Shown here in pieces: positions 7,342-17,486 of a stretch of 64,000 nt of DNA. The notes beneath the pieces were generated by a model. The model did no database searches and was not told the origin of the DNA. It was given only the letters and a program-made list of their open reading frames with translations. The DNA is taken from positions 1-64,000 of the forward strand of contig JAJYIU010000008.1 in NCBI GenBank assembly GCA_021789895.1, in the 5' to 3' direction. Numbering within the stretch: position 1 is the stretch's first letter; the number at the start of each line of letters is the position of its first letter. The position numbers and the translations under genes are program-made. Origin of the DNA: Acidobacteriota bacterium (GTDB lineage Bacteria > Acidobacteriota > Terriglobia > Terriglobales > SCQP01).

Positions 7342-8163
7342 GTGGACGCCACTCCAACCACCCCTGAGCCGGAGCTTGGACGCGCCGATATCCATTGCCA
7401 TCTCCTGCCCGGCCTGGATGACGGCGCCCTCGACCTGGAAACCTCGCTCGCCATGGCCCGCATCGCCATCGAGGATGGCACCACCGACCTGGCCGCCACC
7501 CCGCATGCCAACTTCCAGTTCGACTTCTCCCCGGAGCGGAATCGCGAGTTGAAGGCGGAATTGGAAAGCCGCCTGGAAGGCAAGCTGCGCCTGTACCTGG
7601 GCTGCGATTTTCATCTCTCGATCGAGAACATTCAAGACGCCGCCGCTCATTTCGGCAAATACAGCCTGAACGGCGGGCGCTACCTGCTGGTGGAATTTCC
7701 CGACCCGTTTCCCCCGGCCGCCCACGAAGACGGCTTGCGGCAACTGCTCGAAGCCGGCTATGTGCCGGTGCTGACGCATCCCGAGCGCAACCGTGTATTC
7801 CAGAACACGCCCCGGCTGATTGACGATTTCGTGCGCCTGGGCTGCGTGGTGCAGGTGACCGCGGCGGCGTTTTTAGGCGATTGGGGACGCGCCGCGCAAA
7901 AAATGGCGGAAGACCTGCTGCGCCGCGACCTGGTGCATGCGATCGCTTCCGACGGCCATTCGCCACGCGGCCGCGCGCCCCGGCTGGCCGAAGCCGCCGG
8001 CCGGATCGCCCAACTGCGCGAGCTCGGACTGGCCGATGTGCTGAGCTGCGGCAATCCCCAGGCGATGCTGCGCAACCAGGACCTGCCCTATCATCCCCGC
8101 CCGAGCGAGTCCCGCAAAAAGCCCGGCCTGCTGGCCCGCCTCGGCTTCGCCGCGCGCAACTGA
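7342..8163 (+). CDS. CpsB/YwqE-type PHP-domain protein tyrosine phosphatase
   Basis: 273 residues with the PHP metal-site motifs: DIHCHLLPGLDDGA (residues about 16-29), AATPHANFQFD, LGCDFHLS, VLTHPERNRVF and AIASDGHSPRG. This order matches the manganese-dependent CpsB/Wzb-type tyrosine phosphatases that act on the polysaccharide co-polymerase kinase in capsule or exopolysaccharide synthesis. The start is GTG at 7342. The C-terminal 30 residues are basic and Pro-rich. The partner BY-kinase is not in the window. Confidence 0.88.
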   Translation: MDATPTTPEPELGRADIHCHLLPGLDDGALDLETSLAMARIAIEDGTTDLAATPHANFQFDFSPERNRELKAELESRLEGKLRLYLGCDFHLSIENIQDAAAHFGKYSLNGGRYLLVEFPDPFPPAAHEDGLRQLLEAGYVPVLTHPERNRVFQNTPRLIDDFVRLGCVVQVTAAAFLGDWGRAAQKMAEDLLRRDLVHAIASDGHSPRGRAPRLAEAAGRIAQLRELGLADVLSCGNPQAMLRNQDLPYHPRPSESRKKPGLLARLGFAARN

Positions 8164-8323
8164 ACGCCGCCGCCGCCCGCCCATCCTCATGTCTTCAGGC
8201 TTTTTCAGCGCGGCGGGCGGGTGGTTGCGCGATGGGTCCGCTCGATGGCGTGTGCGATAATTTTTTCCACTAAGCCGGAGTTCGCGGCCGGCCGCCGCGC
8301 CGCCGCTCCGGGGAGCCCCCGCT

Positions 8324-9763
8324 ATGCCGCTTTACGAACCTCCGCGCACGCACCGCCTCCGCCATCTATTATTTTTGCTGCTCGCCGTGGCGCTGGCGGC
8401 GCTGGCGCTGGCCTGGCTGCGGGGCGGGACGCCGCGCGTGCGCGCGGCCTGGCCGCGCGCCGTCGGGCTGCATACCAGGGTCACCATCCAGGCCGCCGCC
8501 GGCATGGGACTCGGCTCCGCGCGGGTATGGTACGAACAGGCCGGCCGCGAAATCCCGGTCTGGCAGCGGCGCTGGAACGGGCGCCGGTGGTGGCTCTCGG
8601 CGCAGCCGCGCCAGGCGAGGCTGGCGCTCGCCCTCGGCCGCGGCGACGTGCCGGGCTTGCACGACGGCCCAGCCACGCTGGTGGTGCGCGTCAGCGCCGC
8701 CAATCTGCGCCACTCGAGCCTGACCCTGCGGCGCCCGGTGGTGGTCCGCTCCCGCCCGCCCAGCATCACCGCGCTGACAGCCCAGCAGTACATCGTGCAG
8801 GGCGGCGCCGAATTGGTGGTCTATCGCGTTTCTCCCGGCGTGGCGCGCTCCGGGGTGAGCCTGGGCGGCGTCTTTTTCTCCGGACATCACCTGCCCGGCG
8901 CCCCGGACGGCACCGATTTTTGTCTGTTCGCCTACCCGTACAATGCCCGGCCGCCGCTTGCGGCGCGGCTCGAGGCGGTGGATGACGCCGGCAACCGCGC
9001 CCAGGCGGCGTTCCCCTTGCACGCCTTCCCGCAGCATTTTCGCCAGCGCCCGCCGTTCGTCCTGACCCGGGCGATGCTGCAGCGCCTGGTGCCGCCGATT
9101 CTCGCGCACGCGCCCGGGCTCAAGCCCGGCCCCAGCCTGGCCGCGAACTTTACCTTGATTGACCAGACGCTGGCGCAGCAGCAATTGCAGCAGTTGCGCC
9201 TGCTCAGCCGGCACAGCCGCCACAGCTTTCTCTGGCGCGGGGCGTTTGTGCCGCTGCCGCATGCCAAGCTCGAGGCCCGCTTCGCCGACTCGCGCCAGTT
9301 CGTCTATCACGGCCGGGTGCTCACCCGCGAAGTCCATCTCGGCGACGACCTCGCCTCGGTGGCGCACACGCCCATTCCCGCCGCCAATGCCGGGCGGGTG
9401 ATGCTGGCCGGCTATTTCGGCATTTTCGGCAATACCGTCGTGCTCGACCACGGCTACGGCCTGATGACGCTCTACGGCCACATGAACGATTTCGCCGTCC
9501 AGGTGGGGCAATCGGTGGTGAAGGGGCAAACCCTCGGCCACAGCGACTCGACCGGCCTGGCGCTGGGCGACCATGTGCACTTCAGCGTGCTGGTGGATGG
9601 CATCATGGTCAATCCGCTCGAGTGGTGGGATCCGCGCTGGCTGCAGGCGCACCTCTGGCGCAAGCTGGCGCAGTACGGCAACACCCAAACCCAGCCGGGA
9701 ACAAGCCCCCCCGCGGCCCCTGCCGCCGCCCGCGCCGCGGCGGGATCACGCCCCCCGGCTTGA
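8324..9763 (+). CDS. membrane-anchored M23-family metalloendopeptidase
   Basis: 479 residues. An N-terminal hydrophobic helix (LLFLLLAVALAALALAWL, about 15-32) anchors a periplasmic protein. The C-terminal LytM/M23 domain has the zinc ligands: REVHLGDDLAS (His and Asp), then LGDHVHFSVLVDG with the HxH motif, and between them GIFGNTVVLDHGYGLMTLYG and QTLGHSDSTG. The middle domain (residues about 50-300) is a beta-rich region without a recognised family. M23 enzymes cut peptidoglycan cross-links. The tail is Pro/Ala-rich. Nearby are polysaccharide genes, but a 160-base gap separates it from them. Confidence 0.88.
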   Translation: MPLYEPPRTHRLRHLLFLLLAVALAALALAWLRGGTPRVRAAWPRAVGLHTRVTIQAAAGMGLGSARVWYEQAGREIPVWQRRWNGRRWWLSAQPRQARLALALGRGDVPGLHDGPATLVVRVSAANLRHSSLTLRRPVVVRSRPPSITALTAQQYIVQGGAELVVYRVSPGVARSGVSLGGVFFSGHHLPGAPDGTDFCLFAYPYNARPPLAARLEAVDDAGNRAQAAFPLHAFPQHFRQRPPFVLTRAMLQRLVPPILAHAPGLKPGPSLAANFTLIDQTLAQQQLQQLRLLSRHSRHSFLWRGAFVPLPHAKLEARFADSRQFVYHGRVLTREVHLGDDLASVAHTPIPAANAGRVMLAGYFGIFGNTVVLDHGYGLMTLYGHMNDFAVQVGQSVVKGQTLGHSDSTGLALGDHVHFSVLVDGIMVNPLEWWDPRWLQAHLWRKLAQYGNTQTQPGTSPPAAPAAARAAAGSRPPA

Positions 9764-9781
9764 CCCCGCCATGCCGGGGGT

Positions 9782-9817
9782 TGTATAAATATTCATTGGA
9801 TGGTTATTTATTCATTC
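9782..9817 (+). promoter_or_regulatory. paired ARG-box-like operators upstream of argR
   Basis: TGTATAAATATTCATT (9782-9797) and GGTTATTTATTCATTC (9802-9817) each contain the ATTCA half of the ArgR operator (consensus TGAAT-4-ATTCA) in AT-rich sequence. The ATTCA halves are exactly 20 bases apart, near the two-helical-turn spacing of paired ARG boxes. They are a striking AT island 14 bases before argR. Autoregulation and repression of the arg genes is the expected role. Confidence 0.6.
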
Positions 9818-9830
9818 GCCGCGGCCCGCG

Positions 9831-10289
9831 ATGAGCAAAGCCTATCGGCATGAACAGATTCTGAAGTTGATCCGGGCCCAGCGGCTGCATTCGCAGACCG
9901 AGCTGGCCGCGTCGCTGGAGCGGCGGGGGATGCGCATCAGCCAGGTCACCCTGTCGCGCGATTTGCGCGACCTGGGGGTGGTGAAATCGGCCGCCGGCTA
10001 CGTCGCCGTGCCGCGCGCTGGGGCCGACCCCGCGCCTGCGCGCGAGGCCGCCGCCGAGTTGGCGCGGGTGCTGCGTGAGTTCGTCCGCGATTTGCGCCCG
10101 GCGCAGAATCTGGTGGTGATTAAAACCGAGCCCGGCGCCGCGCCCACCGTGGCCGCGGCGCTGGACGCCGAAAACTGGCGCGAGGTGGTCGGCTCGCTCG
10201 CCGGCGACGATACCGTATTGCTGATCTCGGCCGACGCCGCCACCGGCCGGCGCCTGTGGCGCCGGCTGCGCGAAATCCTGGCCGCCTGA
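9831..10289 (+). CDS. argR: arginine repressor
   Basis: 152 residues, normal for ArgR. The N-terminal winged helix-turn-helix includes RHEQILKLIRAQRLHSQTEL and the recognition segment ISQVTLSRDLRDLGVVK (residues about 35-51). The C-terminal oligomerisation and arginine-binding domain ends with VVGSLAGDDTVLLIS, containing the G-[ST]-x-A-G-D-D-T motif whose Asp pair binds arginine. It controls arginine biosynthesis and is first in an argR-argF-argG-argH series. Operator-like sites lie immediately upstream. Confidence 0.95.
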   Translation: MSKAYRHEQILKLIRAQRLHSQTELAASLERRGMRISQVTLSRDLRDLGVVKSAAGYVAVPRAGADPAPAREAAAELARVLREFVRDLRPAQNLVVIKTEPGAAPTVAAALDAENWREVVGSLAGDDTVLLISADAATGRRLWRRLREILAA

Positions 10290-10320
10290 TGTCCCCGCCC
10301 GCGGGGAGAGGAACGGGGTT

Positions 10321-11388
10321 ATGCCTCCAACTGCCCACCTTGCCGCTGCCGCCGCGTTGAAGAAAAACGGCGCCGCCGCCCGCGCCCCGCGCGCCGGCGC
10401 GCCCGCCGCCCCCCGCGCTACGGCCAACGGCGCCAAATTGATCCTGCCGCGCCTGGGGGTAGGCGATTTTCTCGATATTGCCGACCTCAGCCGCGACGAC
10501 TTCTTCCGCCTGCTCGAGCTCGCCGCCGCGCTCAAGGCCGGGCGCAGCCGCTACCGCCGCCTGCTCGAGGGCCGCGGCCTGGCCATGATCTTCGAAAAAC
10601 CCTCGCTGCGCACCCGCGTCACCTTCGACGTGGCGATGCAGGAGCTCGGCGGCTACGCCGTCTTCCTCGATTTCACCGATTCGCCGCTGGGCGAGCGCGA
10701 AGATATCGTGGATGTCGCCCGCAATCTCGAACTCTGGCTGCACGGCATCGTCGCCCGCACCTTCGAGCATGCCTCCATTCAACTGCTGGCCGAATCGGCG
10801 CGCATTCCGGTGATCAACGGCCTCAGCGACCTCAGCCATCCCTGCCAGGCGCTGGCCGATTTCCTCACCTTGCGCGAAACCTTCGGCGATTTCCGCCCCG
10901 GCCGCCGCGGCTTCAAGCTGGCTTACGTCGGCGACGGCAACAATACCCTGCATTCGCTGATGCAAGCCGCCGCCCTGGCCGGCATCGAGATGAGCGTCGC
11001 CACCCCGCCCGGCTACGAGCCGCAGCCGGCGATCTTCGCCGCCTGCCAGGAAATCGCGCGCTCGACCGGCGCCCGCCTCGAGCTGCACCACCGCGCCGCC
11101 CCCGCCGTGCGCCGCGCCGCCGCCGTCTATACCGATACCTGGGCCAGCATGGGCCAGGAAGCCGAGGCGACGCAGCGCATCCGCGACTTTGCCGAGTTTC
11201 AAGTCAACGAGGCGGTCATGGCCAAGGCCGCCGCCGGCGCCCGCTTTATGCACTGCCTGCCCGCCCACCGCGGCCAGGAAGTCACCAGCGGGGTGATCGA
11301 TGCGCCGCAGTCGCTGGTCTATCGCCAGGCGGAAAACCGCCTGCATGCCCAGAAAGCGGTGCTCGCCGCCCTGCTCGGCGCGGTTTGA
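10321..11388 (+). CDS. argF: ornithine carbamoyltransferase
   Basis: Converts ornithine and carbamoyl phosphate to citrulline. The 355-residue protein shows the carbamoyl-phosphate motif as PSLRTRVTF (usually STRTR), HPCQALADFL, and the ornithine loop FMHCLPAHRG. An Ala/Arg-rich extension of about 40 residues precedes the normal start of homology near LPRLGVGDFLDIADL, making it longer than typical enzymes. No better internal start is evident: the next ATG is inside the conserved core. It begins 31 bases after argR and is followed by argG. Confidence 0.93.
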   Translation: MPPTAHLAAAAALKKNGAAARAPRAGAPAAPRATANGAKLILPRLGVGDFLDIADLSRDDFFRLLELAAALKAGRSRYRRLLEGRGLAMIFEKPSLRTRVTFDVAMQELGGYAVFLDFTDSPLGEREDIVDVARNLELWLHGIVARTFEHASIQLLAESARIPVINGLSDLSHPCQALADFLTLRETFGDFRPGRRGFKLAYVGDGNNTLHSLMQAAALAGIEMSVATPPGYEPQPAIFAACQEIARSTGARLELHHRAAPAVRRAAAVYTDTWASMGQEAEATQRIRDFAEFQVNEAVMAKAAAGARFMHCLPAHRGQEVTSGVIDAPQSLVYRQAENRLHAQKAVLAALLGAV

Positions 11389-11423
11389 TGGATTTTATTT
11401 TGTTCGCCAAAGGACGTTCTCCC

Positions 11424-12665
<1,242 letters not shown>

Positions 12666-12685
12666 GCCCCGGCGCGGAAACGACT

Positions 12686-14083
<1,398 letters not shown>

Positions 14084-14126
14084 ATTTTCCTCCCCGCCAT
14101 CCGTATCCCGAATGGGAGGAATTGCC

Positions 14127-14687
14127 ATGCCCAACCCCGATCTCGAAGGCTTCCGCGTCGCCGCGCTGGTGTCGGACCGCTTCGAGGAGTCCGAGTTGGT
14201 CGGGCCGAAGCAGGCCCTGGAAGCAGCCGGCGCCAAGGTTGAAATCGTTTCCTCACAGCCCGAACTACAGGCCATGCGGCATTTCGAACCCGGCGGGCGC
14301 TATCGCTGCGATCAGCCGCTCGAGCGCGCCCGCGCCGCCAACTACGACGCCCTGCTGCTGCCGGGCGGCGTCATCAATGGCGACCAGTTGCGCCTCCAGC
14401 CCGACGCCCAGGGCTTCGCTCGCGAACTGGTGGAGGCGGAAAAGCCGGTTGCGGTGATCTGCCATGGCGGCTGGCTGTTGATCTCCAGCGGCCTGGTCGT
14501 CGGCCGCAAGCTCACCAGTTGGCCCACGCTGCAAGACGACTACCGCAATGCCGGCGCGCAGTGGGTGGATCAGGAAGTCGTGGTGGACGGCAACTTCGTC
14601 AGCAGCCGCAAGCCCGACGACATCCCCGCCTTCAACCGCGAGATGCTGCGCGTCTTCGCCGCCGCGCGCCAGGCCAAAGCCGCCTGA
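14127..14687 (+). CDS. PfpI/DJ-1 superfamily protein (YhbO-like)
   Basis: 186 residues of the DJ-1/PfpI fold. DRFEESELVGPKQALEAAGA (residues about 15-34) carries the conserved Glu, YDALLLPGGVINGDQLR follows, and the nucleophile elbow is AVICHGGWLLISSG with the catalytic Cys. Relatives are described as deglycases, proteases or general stress proteins; the exact activity is not settled. GGGAGGA precedes the ATG by 7 bases. It follows argH by 43 bases but is functionally unrelated. Confidence 0.85.
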   Translation: MPNPDLEGFRVAALVSDRFEESELVGPKQALEAAGAKVEIVSSQPELQAMRHFEPGGRYRCDQPLERARAANYDALLLPGGVINGDQLRLQPDAQGFARELVEAEKPVAVICHGGWLLISSGLVVGRKLTSWPTLQDDYRNAGAQWVDQEVVVDGNFVSSRKPDDIPAFNREMLRVFAAARQAKAA

Positions 14688-14789
14688 GCCGGCGGAGCAC
14701 TCGCCCGTTCCTGGCGCTGAATAGGCGCGCGGCGGCGCGCCGGCGGACCCGGCGACCGGCTTGCCGCGGATTGCTGGTACATTCGTTGC

Positions 14790-16043
14790 ATGCGCGAGAA
14801 TCCTGCCGCGCCGCGCCGCGAAGTGCCGCTGGCCGAGGCGCGCGCGAGCATCCTGGAGCAGTTACGGTCGCACCCGGCCGCGCTGCGGGTGCAAAAACTG
14901 GACTACACCGAAGCCGCCGGCCATGTGCTGGCGCGCGAGTTGCGCGCCGGCAGCGGCCTGCCGCCGTTTGCCCGCTCTACCCGCGACGGCTATGCCCTGC
15001 GCGCCGCCGATCTCGATGCCGCGCTCGCGAGCCGCGGCGGGCGCCTGCGCCTGGCCGGAGAAATTCGCGCCGGCGGCGAAACGATAGAACTGCCGGCGGA
15101 GAGCTGCATCGAGATCATGACCGGCGCGCCGCTGCCCGCCGGCGCCGACGCCGTGGTCATGTTCGAACATGCCCGCGCCGAGGGCGGCGACATCGTCTTT
15201 TCGCGGCCCGCCCGCCCGGGCGACAATTTCGTGCCCGCCGGCCAGGAGGCCGCTGCCGGCTCGATCGTGCTGCCCCGCTGGCGCCGCCTCCATGCCGCCG
15301 GCGCCGGCCTGCTCGCCTCGATCGGCTGCGTGGCGCCGATGGTGTTTGACCGCCCGCGCGTCGCCCTGCTGGTTACCGGAGACGAGTTGGTTGCGCCCTG
15401 GCAAACTCCGGCCGGCGCGCAGATTCGGGATGCCAATTCCGCCCTGCTCGCCGCCCGCGTCGCCGCCTGCGGCGCGGTACCGCTGCCGCTGCCCATCGCC
15501 CGCGACCACCCCGGCGAGCTGGCCACCAGCCTGGCGCGGGGCCTGGCCGAGGCCGATCTGCTCGTCATCAGCGGCGGCGCTTCCGCCGGCCGCTACGATT
15601 TCACCCGCGCCGCGCTGGAGAAACTCGGCGCCGAATTTTACTTTGACGCCGTACGCATCCGCCCCGGCCGGCCCGCCGTCTTCGGCCGCGCCCGCAATGC
15701 TTTTTTCTATTGCCTTCCCGGCAATCCGGTCAGCGCGCTGGTCACCTTCGAGTTGCTGGTTCGGCCGGCGCTGGCGGCGCTCTCCGGCGAGCCGCCCGAA
15801 ACGTGGCTGCGCCCCTTCGATTTGGCCGAACTCGACTCTGAATTTCGCGGCCCCGCGCTGCCGCTGGTCAGCTTCGTGCCGGTGCGCTCGCTTGCCGGCG
15901 GCTCGCGGCCGCGCCTTGCGCCGCTTGCGTATCATGGCTCCGGCGATCTCGTTGCCGCCGCCGCCGCCGATGCCTTCCTGCTCGTGCCGGAAGGCTGCGA
16001 CCGAATCGCTGCCGGCAGCCTGGTGGAAATGTTCTGGAATTAA
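14790..16043 (+). CDS. moeA: molybdopterin molybdenumtransferase
   Basis: Inserts molybdate into adenylated molybdopterin, the last step of molybdenum cofactor synthesis. The 417-residue protein shows PLAEARASILEQ at the N-terminus, RSTRDGYALRAADL (the D-G-[YF]-A motif), CIEIMTGAPLPAGADAVV, TGDELVAPW, IRDANSALLAA, VISGGASAGRYD and CLPGNPVSALVTFE, all in the MoeA order. It stands alone here, with no other moa/mob gene in the window. Confidence 0.95.
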   Translation: MRENPAAPRREVPLAEARASILEQLRSHPAALRVQKLDYTEAAGHVLARELRAGSGLPPFARSTRDGYALRAADLDAALASRGGRLRLAGEIRAGGETIELPAESCIEIMTGAPLPAGADAVVMFEHARAEGGDIVFSRPARPGDNFVPAGQEAAAGSIVLPRWRRLHAAGAGLLASIGCVAPMVFDRPRVALLVTGDELVAPWQTPAGAQIRDANSALLAARVAACGAVPLPLPIARDHPGELATSLARGLAEADLLVISGGASAGRYDFTRAALEKLGAEFYFDAVRIRPGRPAVFGRARNAFFYCLPGNPVSALVTFELLVRPALAALSGEPPETWLRPFDLAELDSEFRGPALPLVSFVPVRSLAGGSRPRLAPLAYHGSGDLVAAAAADAFLLVPEGCDRIAAGSLVEMFWN

Positions 16044-16227
16044 TGCGCGCAAGCTCCCAACAGTGGAAACATTGATAAAAAGACCGTTGCAATCTTAGTT
16101 GCGCTAGTGTCCCACAGCAGTTAAACCAAAACAAATCAATAGATTACATGTGACACTAAACCGCTTTTTAGGGCTGTAGTTAGTGTCCCAGCCCATGCGA
16201 TCCGGCTGCCTTTTGTAAGTTTAAATA

Positions 16228-16253
16228 CAAGACATGCGCCCGTCCATGTCTTG
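16228..16253. repeat. inverted repeat, 9-bp stem
   Basis: CAAGACATG, an 8-base loop, then CATGTCTTG, a perfect stem. No T-run follows on either strand, so it is not a standard intrinsic terminator. It could be an operator or element relic. Confidence 0.6.
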
Positions 16254-16288
16254 CCGCCGGGCGGCTTGCATCGGGAGCGCGGTGGCAA

Positions 16289-16318
16289 TGTGGCGGCAAA
16301 TTTTCATTTGCCGCCACA
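16289..16318. repeat. inverted repeat, 12-bp perfect stem
   Basis: TGTGGCGGCAAA, loop TTTTCA, then TTTGCCGCCACA. The stem is perfect and GC-rich. GTGGCGGCA occurs once more about 40 bases downstream. It lacks a U-run, but its strength suggests an RNA-level hairpin, possibly transcription termination between the convergent moeA and the minus-strand isomerase gene. Confidence 0.65.
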
Positions 16319-16429
16319 CGCAAAACATAGAAGGCAAAAGGCTTAAGTGGCCTGTGGCGGCAGTGCAAGCAATTTCACGAACCTGCGTATGGACCGTATC
16401 GTCTGTTTTCAGTTTTCAGCGCCCAATAT

Positions 16430-17317
16430 TTAAAATTGCACCGTTTTCAAATAATGAATGCTGGTCACGATTTCGCGCGGCGCCGCCGGGCTTTCATCCT
16501 CGACATAGTAACGTTCGACCCCCGCTGCCGCCGCCGCCCGCAGTATCGCCGGCAGGTTCAGCACTCCTTGTCCCAGCGCCACGCTGGCGTCGCCGGCGGT
16601 TTGGGTGGTGGCGAAGCCGCGGGGCGTGCCCCGCCGCATGTCCTTCAAATGCATCAGCCGGAAGCGCCCCGGATAGCGCTGCAGATATTGCACCGGGTCC
16701 TGCCCGCCGCGCGCCACCCAGAAAATATCCATTTCAAAATCCACCAGCTCCGGCCGGGTGTGCTCCAGCAGTCGATCGTAGAGCGGGCGCCCGCCCGCCA
16801 GGCGGAAATCGAAATCGTGATTGTGATAGCCAAACCGCAATCCCTTCCGGCGCAGCCGGGCCGCCCAGCGGTTGAACCGCTGCGCCTGAAGGCGCATGTC
16901 GGCCGGCGTCAGTTGATACCGCCGCTGCCAGTCGAAAGACGAGCAGATGGCATAGCCGGCTCCGAGAGCGTGGCAGGTCTGGACCACGCCGGCGAACTGG
17001 CGTTCGAATAGCGAAGCGTCGAAATGCACGCTGGTGCAGCGCAGCCCGGCACGGTCGAGCGCCCGGCGCAGGCCCGCCGGCGTGGTCCCGTAATAGCCCA
17101 GCGGCTCGACTTCGCGATAGCCGAGGCGATGCACCCAGGCCAGCACCCGGTCGAGATGGCCCGGCAACTGGTTTCTCAGGCTGTAGAGTTGCAGCCCGTA
17201 ATCGCCGTGAAAACGATGCCGCGCCGGCAGGGCGGCCGGCAGCGCGCCGCCATCCGGGAATCCGAAAAGATATTTTCGCCAGCCGCTCAAGTTGATCTCC
17301 TGCGCCGCCGCGCCCAC
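16430..17317 (-). CDS. sugar phosphate isomerase/epimerase-like TIM-barrel protein
   Basis: 295 residues of the AP-endonuclease-2 type TIM barrel. Visible segments: GLQLYSLRNQL, LGYREVEPLGYYG, HFDASLFERQF, FGYHNHDFDFR, LVDFEMDIFWVARGGQDP and FRLMHLKDMRRG, with His/Glu/Asp positions typical of the metal site. Sugar substrates are usual, but the reaction is unknown. The GTG start at 17317 has no good ribosome binding site. The same frame continues upstream to a stop and reads PRRWKFLAAS..AAAG, like a twin-arginine leader, but without a standard start codon. Divergent from the PQQ-like gene. Confidence 0.75.
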   Translation of the reverse strand: MGAAAQEINLSGWRKYLFGFPDGGALPAALPARHRFHGDYGLQLYSLRNQLPGHLDRVLAWVHRLGYREVEPLGYYGTTPAGLRRALDRAGLRCTSVHFDASLFERQFAGVVQTCHALGAGYAICSSFDWQRRYQLTPADMRLQAQRFNRWAARLRRKGLRFGYHNHDFDFRLAGGRPLYDRLLEHTRPELVDFEMDIFWVARGGQDPVQYLQRYPGRFRLMHLKDMRRGTPRGFATTQTAGDASVALGQGVLNLPAILRAAAAAGVERYYVEDESPAAPREIVTSIHYLKTVQF

Positions 17318-17486
17318 CAGGATTTTACCCGCAGCCGCTGGCGACGGTGCGCTCGCTGCCAGGAATTTCCATCGCCGCGGCCGGGTAGATGGTTTGCAGT
17401 ACTATGGCATTTTGCCTGACTCGAAAAGTAGGGCTTGAAATCCAACCGGCTGCAGCCATTATGCTGGCGCCGGCAGGAGGCTCGTT

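Larger units (their letters stand above)
16044..16429. other. gene-free AT-richer intergenic stretch with hairpins
   Basis: 386 bases between moeA and the minus-strand TIM-barrel gene. No frame looks coding. It is visibly less GC-rich than the surroundings. TAGTGTCCCA occurs twice in direct orientation (16105-16114 and 16181-16190), and GACACTAA (16152-16159) is the inverse of TTAGTGTC (16180-16187). Two perfect hairpins follow (listed separately). It may be a decayed mobile element or a composite intergenic regulatory region. Confidence 0.5.

Noticed and set aside
10120-11346. 408-codon minus-strand frame opposite argF
   Set aside because: Shadow of argF; composition (Gly/Ala/His-rich) and lack of motifs show no coding.
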